DNA of 64,000 bases from Pseudoalteromonas sp. '520P1 No. 423' (GCF_001269985.1 NZ_BBZB01000002.1:1240001-1304000); one strand, 5' to 3'. Positions 53,747 to 62,600 are shown, counted from the stretch's first letter. Numbers and translations: made by a program. The notes: generated by a model from the letters alone, not told the origin.

Positions 53747-54024
53747 GAAATATTTCCTATGTAATGAATTAAACAGAAAACTGAACTAACCAATGCAATA
53801 TCACGCCAAACTAATAAAGCGCTTGACCTAGAGAAGCTAAAAATCACACAAGCAAAATAAAATACGTAGCTGAAAATAGTTCCTAGATAAACGGCATCTG
53901 ATTTAAAGCAACCAAATACATGCATAAATATTGGAACCAAAGCAAAGCTGCTGGCAACTGCTAGTCCATAACTTCCAAAAATGGCAGCTAAAGCACGAAA
54001 AGTAATACTCAATCTATAATTCAT
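53743..54024 (-). CDS. DUF3649-like small membrane protein of the iron operon
   Basis: The 93-residue protein has three membrane helices (AIFGSYGLAVASSFALVPIFM, then FSYVFYFACVIFSF, WRDIALVSSVFCLI). DUF3649 proteins of this size regularly precede PepSY and DUF3325 genes in ferric-siderophore loci, and that is the order here. Start at ATG 54024, following the terminator of the TonB receptor gene. Role unproven. Confidence 0.65.
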   Translation of the reverse strand: MNYRLSITFRALAAIFGSYGLAVASSFALVPIFMHVFGCFKSDAVYLGTIFSYVFYFACVIFSFSRSSALLVWRDIALVSSVFCLIHYIGNIS

Positions 54025-54062
54025 TATTAATTTTAAATTTCCGATTCAGATGTATAAACTTT

Positions 54063-54091
54063 AAAACCAATCAGGCAAATACCTGATTGGT
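54063..54091 (-). terminator. Rho-independent terminator of the FecA-type receptor gene
   Basis: The 10-bp stem ACCAATCAGG / CCTGATTGGT with loop CAAATA is followed by TTTTAAAG on the minus strand, 37 bases past the receptor stop codon. Read-through may still feed the PepSY genes. Confidence 0.8.
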
Positions 54092-54127
54092 CTTAATTGT
54101 TAATATTGTTTTTTAAACTTTAATTAT

Positions 54128-56803
54128 TTAAAAGGTATATCTCACAGTTAACTTAGCGTTACGACTATCACCTGGTAAACCACCGATAAATAGTGCTTTA
54201 ACATAATAGGTTTCATCGGTTAGATTTCTTAAATTTAGTTGCACATTCCAGTTTTCAACATCGTAACTAACCGCAGCATCCAACACTGTATATGCGTCTA
54301 TGGTTGAATCGGGTAAACCAAATGCGTTTGAATTAATACTTCGCTTACCGGTATAAGTCATACCTAAACTAAGCTTTATCGGATTCGCTAATTCACTAAA
54401 TGATTTTTGATAACTCGTCCAGATACTGGCAAACTTTTTAGGGATCCCTTTTCTTTGCCCCGATTGTGCTTGTTCATTTTGATTTCTGATTTCAACAGCA
54501 TCTTGATATGTGGCATTAAAATTCATAGACCAAACATCATTAATTGCCATATTCATATCAAACTCGTAACCTTTAGTATTATCTTCGTTATCAAAAACAT
54601 ACTTAGGAACACTGATGTTGTATTCACTGTCTTCAGGGTTATCATTGTATAAAGGGTGAGAACGACGAATATTTGTTTTTCTTGTTTCAAAATAAACGAG
54701 TGAAGCTAATAACTCTTCATCAAATGCTGTAAAACGTATACCTAAATCAAATGACTTAGACTCAGAATCAGGAATATCGCTAAAGCCTAAAATACTTGAG
54801 GCTGTACGACCTTTTGAAAAGTTAACAAAAGATGCAAAATCATCTGTGATTCGATAATTTAAGCCTAAGTTATAAGTGTTTCCTGAATCTGAAAAATCTT
54901 CTTCTTCAGAAATATCAGGTGTTCTTGGTGTGCCTTTATGCTGATAGGATTGCTTAATTTTAGAGTGTGCGAATCCAAATCTACCCGTTAAGATATCATT
55001 AAAATAAAGTACTTCCTGAAAACTTAAACCATACGAAGTGACCGATGAATCATAATTAGAAGTTAAAGTTGGGTCATATTCCATAAAGCTTTTTGTTGGC
55101 CAATTTGGATTACGAATATCTAGAATATACGGAAGCGGCTCAGCAGCTGAGCTACCATCAGCATCACTTAAACTCCAGCTTTTAACTGTCATAGAACGAT
55201 CTTCAAAGTTCGCACTGATCAAATGCTCACCTTCAAACGGGCCTAATGACCAACTCGTATTAAAATCAGCAAAGTATTGCCAACTTGTTTCACTTGCATC
55301 ACTTCTTCTATATTGCTGGCGTCTTGCTGCAAATGGATAAATCACATCATCAATTATAAGCGGCGCGCGAGGATCAGCGTTTATTTCTCCTCGGCGATCC
55401 CAATAAACATAGTTAAACGCACCTGTTTGACGAATAAAATCAGTTTCATACTCTCTAAACTGCACTTTTTGTAATAAGCTAGTATCATTCGAAAAATCAA
55501 CGCTATGACTTATTTTAAATCTTAATTCTTCACCTTCATTAGGCTTAGACATAGGTGAAATTAAACCTTGGCTACCTAAATCAAATGGTTTTAAACCATC
55601 AGTTGCAGCCAATGACTTAGCTAACTCCTGTCTTTGTACATCACTAAGTTGTAATCCCCAATTGCCATCATTATCTGCATCAGTATCATTGACTAAGTCT
55701 TGCCAAGTGATTTCACCAGGGTTGGCGTTAATGCTATCTAAGTTCAAAATACGAACTGGGTGACCGATAGAATCAACTTGATTTTCATCATCAATGAAGG
55801 CTGTTGAAAATATTAACTCTTGATCTTGTTGTAGATTCAAACGTAAAGAAGCATATACTTCATTTCGGGCAGAGCTAAGACCTCGATAACCATCTGTTTC
55901 TTCAAAATTAGCAACAAACCTATAGGCCATAGAATCATTTATAGCGGATGTTGCATCTAACATCATGCTTTGATTATCCCATTGCCCTACTGTTGCTTTT
56001 ACTTGATAGAAAGGTTTATCTAATGGTTTTTTTTCTACTAAATTAATAACACCGCCGGCAGAGCCTGTGCCATATAATCCAGTAGCAGGTCCTTTTAATA
56101 CTTCAATACTTTCAACATTTGTTGTTGTTCTGGTTGGATTGTAACTGTTGCCTAAACCTGCACCACCATACATACCATCATAAATATAATTCGCACCTAA
56201 ACCACGAATAATTAAATTATCACCTATACCGTAATTATTACCTGATTGTGTTAATCCACTTATGTTTCTTAAACTATCTTGTAAAGTAGACGTAGATTGT
56301 TCGTCTAATAGAAACTTATCAACGACAACTATGGCAGCCGGAGTCTCCATTAAACTCATATTAGATTTAGTTGCAGTACCTGACTCTAAAATCAGTTTAT
56401 TATGTCTGCCATAAACACTAATATGTTCTAATGTTTGATTATTTCTAACTAAATTATTTTGTGGCTTTACAATACTAGTTGCTTTTACTTCGCGTTCTTT
56501 ATGCTTAATTACAACATCAGTTTCAGATACCCATTGTGCTTCTAATTGCGTATTGTTTAGTAACTGCATTAGAGCATGTTTAACCGATTTAGCTTGATAT
56601 ACACCATTCACATTTAATCCATTAATAACTTTATCTCTGGCAAAAATTTGTATATCACTTTGTTTAGCTAAGCTTGTTAGTGCGCTAGCTAAAGATTGTT
56701 GTTTAATTGTGATTGATATATTTGATTCAAGTGCAATAACAGAACTAGACATTGCAACAGCAAATGCCAAACTACTTAATTTAAATGTTGATTTACCAGA
56801 CAT
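54128..56803 (-). CDS. FecA-type TonB-dependent siderophore receptor with STN signalling domain
   Basis: Outer-membrane receptor of 891 residues. After a signal peptide (SFAVAMSSSVIA), an STN domain (about 28-105: SITIKQQSLASALTSLAKQS, QIFARDKVINGL) contacts FecR across the periplasm. The TonB box region is LEHISVYG. The plug follows (SLMETPAAIVVVDKFLLDEQ, LRNISGLTQSGNNYGIGDNL, VEVLKGPATGLYGTGSAGGV), with a barrel ending LTVRYTF. The STN domain and the next two genes make a complete cell-surface signalling system. Substrate probably a siderophore; unknown which. Confidence 0.94.
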   Translation of the reverse strand: MSGKSTFKLSSLAFAVAMSSSVIALESNISITIKQQSLASALTSLAKQSDIQIFARDKVINGLNVNGVYQAKSVKHALMQLLNNTQLEAQWVSETDVVIKHKEREVKATSIVKPQNNLVRNNQTLEHISVYGRHNKLILESGTATKSNMSLMETPAAIVVVDKFLLDEQSTSTLQDSLRNISGLTQSGNNYGIGDNLIIRGLGANYIYDGMYGGAGLGNSYNPTRTTTNVESIEVLKGPATGLYGTGSAGGVINLVEKKPLDKPFYQVKATVGQWDNQSMMLDATSAINDSMAYRFVANFEETDGYRGLSSARNEVYASLRLNLQQDQELIFSTAFIDDENQVDSIGHPVRILNLDSINANPGEITWQDLVNDTDADNDGNWGLQLSDVQRQELAKSLAATDGLKPFDLGSQGLISPMSKPNEGEELRFKISHSVDFSNDTSLLQKVQFREYETDFIRQTGAFNYVYWDRRGEINADPRAPLIIDDVIYPFAARRQQYRRSDASETSWQYFADFNTSWSLGPFEGEHLISANFEDRSMTVKSWSLSDADGSSAAEPLPYILDIRNPNWPTKSFMEYDPTLTSNYDSSVTSYGLSFQEVLYFNDILTGRFGFAHSKIKQSYQHKGTPRTPDISEEEDFSDSGNTYNLGLNYRITDDFASFVNFSKGRTASSILGFSDIPDSESKSFDLGIRFTAFDEELLASLVYFETRKTNIRRSHPLYNDNPEDSEYNISVPKYVFDNEDNTKGYEFDMNMAINDVWSMNFNATYQDAVEIRNQNEQAQSGQRKGIPKKFASIWTSYQKSFSELANPIKLSLGMTYTGKRSINSNAFGLPDSTIDAYTVLDAAVSYDVENWNVQLNLRNLTDETYYVKALFIGGLPGDSRNAKLTVRYTF

Positions 56804-56948
56804 GGATTTACAACTCTCCGACAGTAATGTAAGTGATAACTATATTCATTACCAATAAGGACGTTAATCATATTCAAAACCCGTAAAAATAAATTAAAAA
56901 AGATGAATTTAATTCTTAATTCACCTTTCATATAAAATAAAAGCTTAA

Positions 56949-57893
56949 TTATTTTAGTTTTACTTCGTTGTTTTCGTTAACGATTTCTAATCCTAAGCCA
57001 TTTGTGATTAATTTTAGGGCTTGCATGGGTTTTTCAAGATTAACAGTGCCTGAAATTAATTCGTAAGCCATATCTTGATTAAGTAGACTGATAGGTTTGG
57101 AGACATAAGGCTGTATTTGCGTTAATACATCTTTTAAATATCTCGCTTTAAAGTTTAGTTTAACATCACGCCAATTCTGATCTGATTGAATGACTTTAGC
57201 TGTTTGCCAATAGTCATTAAATTCGGTTAAAAAGCCTTCTTGGATCACTCGGTTTGTGTGTTTGAAGTTCACTTTTACTTTATGCTCTGTTACTGCTAAT
57301 TGCAAAAAAGGCCGAGTATTAACCGTAAATGCGGTTCCTAGAGCAGTAAATTTATGTTGTTCATAACGTACTACAAATGGTCTTGTCTTATCTTTAGCTA
57401 CATCAAAATGTGCGTCACCGTTCAGTATTGTTATTTGACGTCTATCATGATCAAAATATACAAGCACTTCACTTTTTGCATTCAAACTTATGGTACTACC
57501 ATCAGGTAAATCGAAATCTGCTTGTTGCGCAACCTGTGTTTTATAACTTTTAGAATAATATTGTGTGTCTAAATTAAAGTAGATAAAGGAAAAAAAGAAA
57601 AAACTCGCTACCAAAGCCATATATGAGATGAACTTAATTGGCACTTTATCAACCTTTTTTTCTGACTTAAAAGTGATAGGACTTACTTTTTTAACTACAA
57701 AATCTGTAGACTCGTTTTTTGGTATGCTTTCTAGGATTTGCCAATTTTGACTAAGATCATCAAATACCTGTTTATGACTAACTGAAGTATTTAACCAATT
57801 GACGAATTCAGGATCAGCAGTAAGTGAATTATGATCGAATTTAACTATCCACATCGCTGCTTCTAATTTAATTTCTGCGATATTATTTTCCAT
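56949..57893 (-). CDS. fecR: FecR-type anti-sigma regulator
   Basis: The 314-residue inner-membrane signal transducer has a cytoplasmic sigma-binding head (EAAMWIVKFDHNSLTADPEF, DUF4880-like, with SHKQVFDDLSQNW), a membrane helix at about 89-108 (ISYMALVASFFFFSFIYF), then the FecR periplasmic domain: QQADFDLPDGSTISLNAKSEV, given in parts, with LNGDAHFDVAKDKTRPFVV and GTAFTVNTRP. The C-terminal STN-like domain ends GLEIVNENNEVKLK. Stop of fecI overlaps its start by 11 bases. Controls the FecI-like sigma factor on signal from the receptor. Confidence 0.92.
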   Translation of the reverse strand: MENNIAEIKLEAAMWIVKFDHNSLTADPEFVNWLNTSVSHKQVFDDLSQNWQILESIPKNESTDFVVKKVSPITFKSEKKVDKVPIKFISYMALVASFFFFSFIYFNLDTQYYSKSYKTQVAQQADFDLPDGSTISLNAKSEVLVYFDHDRRQITILNGDAHFDVAKDKTRPFVVRYEQHKFTALGTAFTVNTRPFLQLAVTEHKVKVNFKHTNRVIQEGFLTEFNDYWQTAKVIQSDQNWRDVKLNFKARYLKDVLTQIQPYVSKPISLLNQDMAYELISGTVNLEKPMQALKLITNGLGLEIVNENNEVKLK

Positions 57894-58401
57894 GTTTATT
57901 TTTCTCCTGCGCGATATCGCTGCACATAATCAAACTAATCGCTAAATTTTTTTCCACCCAACTCAATGATTTATTTTTATGACTTGCAATTTGTTGATTT
58001 GTCCATCCATGTACTCTGCTTAAAGTAACTAGGTCTCTTTTATCTGTTGGTAATTGATTTAATGCTGATCCAAGTAGCTCAACCATATTTTGATCAATCG
58101 CTCTTTGCTCAGGCGAAATTTGATCACAAATCGCTAAGTCAATTTGCTGTTCTTGTCCTGTTTCTATTACATGATATGGTTTGCGACTATTATCAATAAT
58201 TAAATTTCTAGCAGCTGTATTTAAATAACCTTTTGGGTTATTTATTTTTTTATTTTCAGGAACTGAGTGTAACTTCAGGTAAAGATCTTGAAGTAAATCA
58301 GAAGATAAATCTGGGCATTTAACTTTATACTTAATAAATTTGAACAGATTTTGGTATTCCTTTTGGAATACCTGTAATACATTGAGTTTACTAATAGACA
58401 T
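57883..58401 (-). CDS. fecI: FecI-type ECF sigma factor
   Basis: The start was chosen at ATG 58401 (MSISKLNVLQVFQKEYQNLF), because residues encoded upstream would run through the Fur palindrome; the 172-residue length then fits ECF factors. Region 2: KYKVKCPDLSSDLLQDLYLKL and PKGYLNTAARNLIIDNSRK; region 4: QLPTDKRDLVTLSRVHGWTNQQIA then KSLSWVEKNLAIS (HTH). It directs RNA polymerase to the receptor gene, whose promoter should lie in 56804-56948. Repressed by Fur via the box at 58431-58451. Confidence 0.92.
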   Translation of the reverse strand: MSISKLNVLQVFQKEYQNLFKFIKYKVKCPDLSSDLLQDLYLKLHSVPENKKINNPKGYLNTAARNLIIDNSRKPYHVIETGQEQQIDLAICDQISPEQRAIDQNMVELLGSALNQLPTDKRDLVTLSRVHGWTNQQIASHKNKSLSWVEKNLAISLIMCSDIAQEKNKHGK

Positions 58402-58430
58402 ATTAAAGATATAAGAAACAGAGGAACTGC

Positions 58431-58451
58431 GTATGATAATGATTATCATAC
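58431..58451 (-). promoter_or_regulatory. Perfect Fur-box palindrome
   Basis: Arms GTATGATAAT and ATTATCATAC around one central G form a 21-bp perfect dyad that contains the ideal 7-1-7 Fur motif TGATAAT-N-ATTATCA (58434-58448). It lies 30 bases before the chosen fecI start codon. Strong iron repression is expected. Confidence 0.9.
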
Positions 58452-58500
58452 GCATAGGCAAGTAGCTATTTTGATTCACATCAAGTTTAATAGATTTTAA

Positions 58501-58677
58501 CTATAACCACCTTGTTACTTTTGACTTGTACTGTTCGAATTCATCACCAAAAACTTTATTTAAAGCCGCTTCCTCATGCATAATTTGAAATTGATTCATA
58601 TAGCAAACAAAAACTACCACACCCACTATAGACAGAATAGAGGCTAAATATACAGACCAAGCTAATAGTTGTGTCAT
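58501..58677 (-). pseudogene. C-terminal fragment of an isoprenylcysteine carboxyl methyltransferase-like protein
   Basis: Open from ATG 58677, reading MTQLLAWSVYLASILSIVGV then QFQIMHEEAALNKVFGDEF and EQYKSKVTRWL. The EEAALxxxFGxEFxxYKxxVxRW pattern is the C-terminal catalytic signature of ICMT/DUF1295-like membrane methyltransferases (~150-200 residues). Only the last 58 residues remain, so this is a truncated gene. The region where the N-terminal half should be encoded holds a 24-bp tandem repeat. Confidence 0.65.
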
Positions 58678-58817
58678 CTTTAAGCGTTAATTCAACAGCA
58701 TCTAAAGCAGAAACATTATATAATCATCCAGTAGAAACATTATATAATCATCCAGTAGAAACATTATATAATCATCCAGTAGAAACTAAACGTATACAAA
58801 ATACCATTTGGTTCTAA
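58671..58817 (+). other. 48-codon ORF built on an in-frame tandem repeat
   Basis: GTG at 58671 opens MSSLSVNSTASKAETLYNHP then two more VETLYNHP units and VETKRIQNTIWF, stopping at 58817. The repeat unit is exactly eight codons, so the frame is kept, but upstream DNA reads antisense into the methyltransferase fragment and no RBS is evident. Expression is doubtful. Confidence 0.3.
58707..58786. repeat. Tandem repeat, 24-bp unit, 3.3 copies
   Basis: The unit GTAGAAACATTATATAATCA plus TCCA occurs at 58707-58730 (first copy begins GCAG), 58731-58754 and 58755-58778, followed by eight bases of a fourth copy. The copies are otherwise identical, so the array is young and probably length-variable between strains. 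Confidence 0.95.
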
Positions 58818-58846
58818 TAATTTTACGTTATGTATTTTTTCAAATT

Positions 58847-59059
58847 TCAATTCCTTTTTCCAAAAATAAGAGCCAAAAACCAAGTTATTTTATTGTTAGT
58901 GATACGAATGGTAAATGAAAAAAATAACAGTGTAATAACACCTACTATAATAAATGCTGGCCATATAGTTTCATCTGGCTTGTTTATTGAGGAAAAAATT
59001 AACAAACCAGTTACTGAAAGCATTAAGAAGAGCATAAATATTGCATCATGCCAATACAT
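58847..59059 (-). pseudogene. Truncated small membrane protein (PH-like family head)
   Basis: The 70-residue product has two helices (IFMLFLMLSVTGLLIF and IWPAFIIVGVITLLFFSF) and ends IRITNNKITWFLALIFGKRN. The end resembles the start of the PH-like domain in small membrane proteins (TxxNxIxWxFGxxxxK), so the chain has probably lost its C-terminal half. It overlaps the preceding small ORF by 14 bases. Assignment is tentative. Confidence 0.4.
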
Positions 59060-59234
59060 GAGTTTTTATATGATAGAACAGAGAGTTGTTCGATTTTAGA
59101 TTTTGAATCACTACCGCAAGAGATGAGTAGTAGAGATAAAAAACAAATATAAAACAAGCGATTAAAAATAACTGCTCCTTAGTCTTGTTATATTGTGGCT
59201 GATTATCAGCTCTCCTGTTACTGATTGCAAACAA
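59046..59234 (-). CDS. Small membrane ORF of unknown function
   Basis: A 62-residue ORF with one clear helix (LFLIACFIFVFYLYYSSLAVV) and a polar tail. It overlaps the next ORF by 14 bases. It could be a genuine small gene or part of a decayed one; no family is recognised, and the neighbouring genes are broken. Confidence 0.35.
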   Translation of the reverse strand: MFAISNRRADNQPQYNKTKEQLFLIACFIFVFYLYYSSLAVVIQNLKSNNSLFYHIKTHVLA

Positions 59235-59285
59235 AATAGGAACAATTTAGAATAGTTCGTGATACATATATTAAGGAAAGTAATT

Positions 59286-59591
59286 GTGAACAATATTTAC
59301 TATAAAATGAAGTGGCTAGGCGTGTTAGTCATGCCTTTATTTCAAGGGCTTGCCATATTAGGAATTTCCCAACTCCCTATTGTTAAAAATATTGCTGAAA
59401 TCTATGTGCCCCTGTTACCTTATGTATTACTTATTTCAATCTTTTTGTTTTTAGTTGGTATTTTTAAAGAGAATTTCAACGCACTATGCTCAGATAAATC
59501 TAAACGGTATTTTAATCTTATTATAAATGCGATTGGTATATTTATTTTGGCTACATACACTCTAGTGTTTGTAATGGGTTATTTAATATAG
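59286..59591 (+). CDS. Small membrane protein, three helices
   Basis: The start was placed at GTG 59286 because AGGA lies nine bases upstream; ATG 59307 is also possible. The 101-residue product has helices around WLGVLVMPLFQGLAILGIS, YVPLLPYVLLISIFLFLVG and LIINAIGIFILATYTLVFVMG. No family is recognised. It is intact and has a good RBS in a region where most genes are broken. Confidence 0.6.
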   Translation: MNNIYYKMKWLGVLVMPLFQGLAILGISQLPIVKNIAEIYVPLLPYVLLISIFLFLVGIFKENFNALCSDKSKRYFNLIINAIGIFILATYTLVFVMGYLI

Positions 59592-59603
59592 ATAGATGCT
59601 TTT

Positions 59604-59869
59604 TTAATCATAATGAATTGCTAACCAGATGATTTCTTCATCAGATGTAGTCCAAGTTACTTTGTGTTTTTGATGAGCTGCAATGTTAAAATTGCTTCAC
59701 CTTTTAACACAATCACCCATTCATTTAAGGTTTGATCATACCAACCTGTTTCAGGTGAAGTGTGTCATTTAGTAATAATTCGTTCAATTTTTATATTTTT
59801 ATTTTCTGCTAAGACTTCAAAAACCTCTCAGCTCAGATCTTCAGGAATGTCTTTAAAAATGTTGTTCAT
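59604..59869 (-). pseudogene. Cupin-domain pseudogene
   Basis: Minus strand from ATG 59869: MNNIFKDIPEDLSSEVFEVL, KIERIITK, then TGA, then HTSPETGWYDQTLNEWVIVL and KGEAILTL. Then about 20 codons are missing, and a second frame gives IAAHQKHKVTWTTSDEEI, IWLAIHYD to a TAA at 59604-59606. The full family is about 105 residues. Lesions: one nonsense codon (likely from GGA) and a frame-breaking deletion of the metal-binding loop region. Confidence 0.78.
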
Positions 59870-60171
59870 TACTTTTCCTTATAAAATTAAATTCAAAGAG
59901 CAGAAAAAACAAATATACCATAATTTCAGTGAGTTAAATATGACTTAAACCTATCCTTGATTATTACACAAAATACAAACTGCACACATAACACGTTACT
60001 TTAAATCTTCATTATATATAATTCACTCAGTTTGAAAGCAAACAGTATATTTGTGTTATATCATTTCGAAGATGCATCTTATGTTCCTCGTTATGTTTTT
60101 TATAAGTAACAGTAAGACTTCCAGTATTATCGCCTTAGGGCACAATTACTTTTAAAAAATAGGATTCTATT
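59870..60171 (+). promoter_or_regulatory. Probable long cold-shock leader region
   Basis: About 300 bases with no ORF precede the cold-shock gene. Cold-shock genes of the cspA type carry a long structured 5' leader of roughly 150 bases, so this stretch is likely such a leader. I did not see the exact cold-box sequence. Confidence 0.3.
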
Positions 60172-60351
60172 ATGTCTAATACAATTACTGGTACAGTAAA
60201 ATGGTTTAACGATGCTAAAGGTATTGGTTTTATCGAACAAGCTTCTGGTCCAGATGTTTTTGCTCACTTTAGCGCAATCCAAGGTGACGGTTTTAAAACC
60301 TTAGCTGAAGGGCAAAAAGGCCCTCAAGATGAGAACATTGTTGCTCTATAA
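60172..60351 (+). CDS. Cold-shock-domain protein with internal deletion
   Basis: A 59-residue protein, about 11 residues shorter than CspA-type proteins. It begins [20 protein letters not shown], then [17 protein letters not shown] and [14 protein letters not shown]. Normal relatives read TEGQKVEFTVTQGQKGPQA there, so the strand between two GQK-coding repeats is lost exactly in frame. RNP1 is KGIGFI instead of KGFGFI, replacing an RNA-stacking Phe. RNP2 DVFAHF is intact. Probably no longer a folded OB barrel. It has its own terminator at 60409-60439. Confidence 0.75.
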   Translation: MSNTITGTVKWFNDAKGIGFIEQASGPDVFAHFSAIQGDGFKTLAEGQKGPQDENIVAL

Positions 60352-60408
60352 CTGTTTATTAATAAATAGCTGAGTAAATATTATCATTTAAGTTAATTCT
60401 TAATGATC

Positions 60409-60439
60409 AAAAGGTAAGACTGATGTCTTACCTTTTTTG
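60409..60439 (+). terminator. Rho-independent terminator
   Basis: The 12-bp stem AAAAGGTAAGAC / GTCTTACCTTTT with loop TGAT is followed by T residues. It terminates the cold-shock gene and probably also the convergent WD40-like gene. Confidence 0.92.
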
Positions 60440-60452
60440 TTTTCTGCTATCG

Positions 60453-61439
60453 TTATAAATCTTTGTTGCCCCAAACTTCTAAAACACCATCAGAAGTAAT
60501 TGAATAAACATCTTTGTTGTTTGTTACTGCAAAATCTAAGATCATGCTGCCAAAGTTATAAGATCTCACATTTCCAAATCCAATTTCTTTGCCTGTTTGT
60601 ACGTCCCAAAGAGAAAGTTGGAATTTTGATGAGGCTGTTAACAGTTTACTCCCATTTGACAAAAAGATTGCCTGCCTAAAAAATCTAAATCGTTCTATAT
60701 ATTCAAGGGACGTATCTGATTCTCCAGAGGGTAAATTTATTATTTTTTGTGATTTAAGTGCATCTGATATAAATATTCTTTCATTAAAACTATCATGTGC
60801 GAAGCTGGTGATCCTTTGAGTTAATGCAGCTGAAGCGATTACTTCACCTGTATAAGCATGCCATTGCACAATTGTACCATCATTTGCTGCTGAGAAAATG
60901 CTTTGACCATTTTTATGCATTACTAATTTGGTGACAGAAGAATTGTGAATCTTATGAAGAGATCTTTTATTATATTTTAAGTCAACATTTACAATACTGC
61001 CCTCATTTAGGCCTATATAAACATTATCTCCTGAGTAATTAAGCAATATTTTTGTAATTTGAATATCTTCACTAAATCCTTTAACCTCCCATGTCGCAAT
61101 TACTTTTTCCGTATTAATGGAAAGTAGTGTTATATATTTTTTACCTGCACTGGCAATGATTGATTTATCACCTGAAAGAACAATATGATACTGTAATTCT
61201 TTAAAGAGAGAGCTTGGGTATTCAATCATTTTTTGCTTATTCGTATTATTGAAAATAGAAATATTTTGATTAATATCTAATAATGCAGATAATTGGCTGT
61301 CTTCAGATAAATCTGCATCAACAACACCTACCTCTACAAATTTATGAAATGATACCGCTTTAAGCTCTTTTAATTTGTCAGTACAACCAAAAATAAAAGT
61401 AGTTAAAAGTACAAGCAATAAACGAGAAATATAACTCAT
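60453..61439 (-). CDS. WD40-like beta-propeller lipoprotein
   Basis: The start was chosen at ATG 61439, giving a lipoprotein signal MSYISRLLLVLLTTFIFGC with lipobox IFGC; ATG 61478 would add 13 residues. The remaining ~310 residues contain WD40-type repeats: HKIHNSSVTKLVMHKNGQSI then FSAANDGTIVQWHAYTGEVI, and SKFQLSLWDVQTGKEIGFG, later SDGVLEVW. A seven-blade propeller is possible. Likely periplasmic or surface scaffold; partner unknown. Shares a terminator with the cold-shock gene. Confidence 0.82.
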   Translation of the reverse strand: MSYISRLLLVLLTTFIFGCTDKLKELKAVSFHKFVEVGVVDADLSEDSQLSALLDINQNISIFNNTNKQKMIEYPSSLFKELQYHIVLSGDKSIIASAGKKYITLLSINTEKVIATWEVKGFSEDIQITKILLNYSGDNVYIGLNEGSIVNVDLKYNKRSLHKIHNSSVTKLVMHKNGQSIFSAANDGTIVQWHAYTGEVIASAALTQRITSFAHDSFNERIFISDALKSQKIINLPSGESDTSLEYIERFRFFRQAIFLSNGSKLLTASSKFQLSLWDVQTGKEIGFGNVRSYNFGSMILDFAVTNNKDVYSITSDGVLEVWGNKDL

Positions 61440-61642
61440 AATGAAACGACAAACTAAATAATGGCAAGAATTATACATAGTAAACAGTTAAATAAACTAG
61501 GTCAAAACCATGTGAGTTTAAATCAATATATAGGAAACAACCCTAAATGTAATTGACTGTATTATAGGGCATTATTCAAAAGTTGTAATCTAGTACAACT
61601 GACTTTATCTAAAAAGTGTAATCCATAAGCCTTTTATTTATT

Positions 61643-61953
61643 TTATTGAGGTTTAGTATGAAAGGTTATCCCACCAGTATATTTTGCAACTAAGTTGTAT
61701 GCGATACAAAAAGCCGCAACTAATATATAAGTAGCTGCTAAGGTATAAAAAGGTAAAAATAAATATAAAAAAACGCGCTCGCAGTATCGGTTACAATTAT
61801 CGGAATAATAAATTTAAACGTTACATCAGTTTGTGCGCTGGCAGCGAGTGTCATTATCCCAATAACAGCTATGAATACGGTTAAGATTGCGACTACTAAA
61901 GCGAGCGTTCTTGAGGTTTGAGTTACATTCAGTTCAGTTATTTCACTTTTCAT
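61643..61953 (-). pseudogene. Small membrane protein gene with a frameshift
   Basis: From ATG 61953: MKSEITELNVTQTSRTLALV then VAILTVFIAVIGIMTLA, then FKFIIPIIVTDTASAFFYIY to a stop at 61738. An overlapping frame continues YTLAATYILVAAFCIAYNLVA and KYTGGITFHTKPQ to a TAA at 61643-61645. The combined protein (about 100 residues with a C-terminal A-x-YN-x-VA-x-x-x-GGI-F motif) is a common small membrane protein type. The break sits in an A-rich run near 61760, where indels (real or sequencing) are likely. Confidence 0.6.
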
Positions 61954-62600
61954 TTTATTTCCTTGTTAGCATACTGAACATAATGATTCCTATGATAAAT
62001 TGAGTTTTTTGGGTAACTTAACAAATCAGAACCATAAATAGCGAAGATATCATAGCTTACTTATATTACTAAATTATAAAGGTTTTTTATAAAAATTAAT
62101 TTAGCATTTATAAACTTTGCTTAACTCAAGAGCACTATTGTCTTTTTCTATAAAAATGAATTTTAAACCAACAACAGAGCTCAAGGTTTTAGAAAGTCCA
62201 AATGTGACAAGTTAAAGACCATAAATATAAATAGATATGAATAAAATTTCAGGCCAATAAATTATCAGCTTCAAATTCAAAAATAATCCACACAGAAGTA
62301 ACAGTGATTAACCAAGAAATTCGAGTACATAGTTTATTTCTCATGACACCTACTTTTCAAATATCTAGTTAATAAGTAAGGAATGTTATAGTTTTATAAG
62401 TGATAACTAGGTATTTACTAAGATTGTATCGATACTTAATTATCTACACATACTTATCATTAGTCTAATTAAAATAATATTAGAATATTTATTGAGACAT
62501 GCATGATATGAATTTTGTGTAGATTTAATTTTTTTGTTTCTACAATTAAGTGTAACTATTCACTAGGGGAAAATTATTTTCTAATGATCCTTTTTAGCTA
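61954..62600. other. Gene-poor stretch
   Basis: 647 bases, very AT-rich. The only thing noticed is a minus-strand ORF of 31 residues (62249-62344) starting MRNKLCTRISWLITVTSVWI with a membrane-like helix and an AGGTG upstream; it may be a remnant. No RNA gene or hairpin was recognised. Confidence 0.4.

Noticed and set aside
58402..58479. Longer N-terminus for the FecI-like sigma factor
   Set aside because: It would be encoded by the Fur palindrome and gives a non-ECF, isoleucine-rich head; the ATG at 58401 is preferred.
58707..58786. CRISPR array
   Set aside because: The repeats are directly adjacent with no spacers between them and no cas genes are near; it is a simple tandem array.
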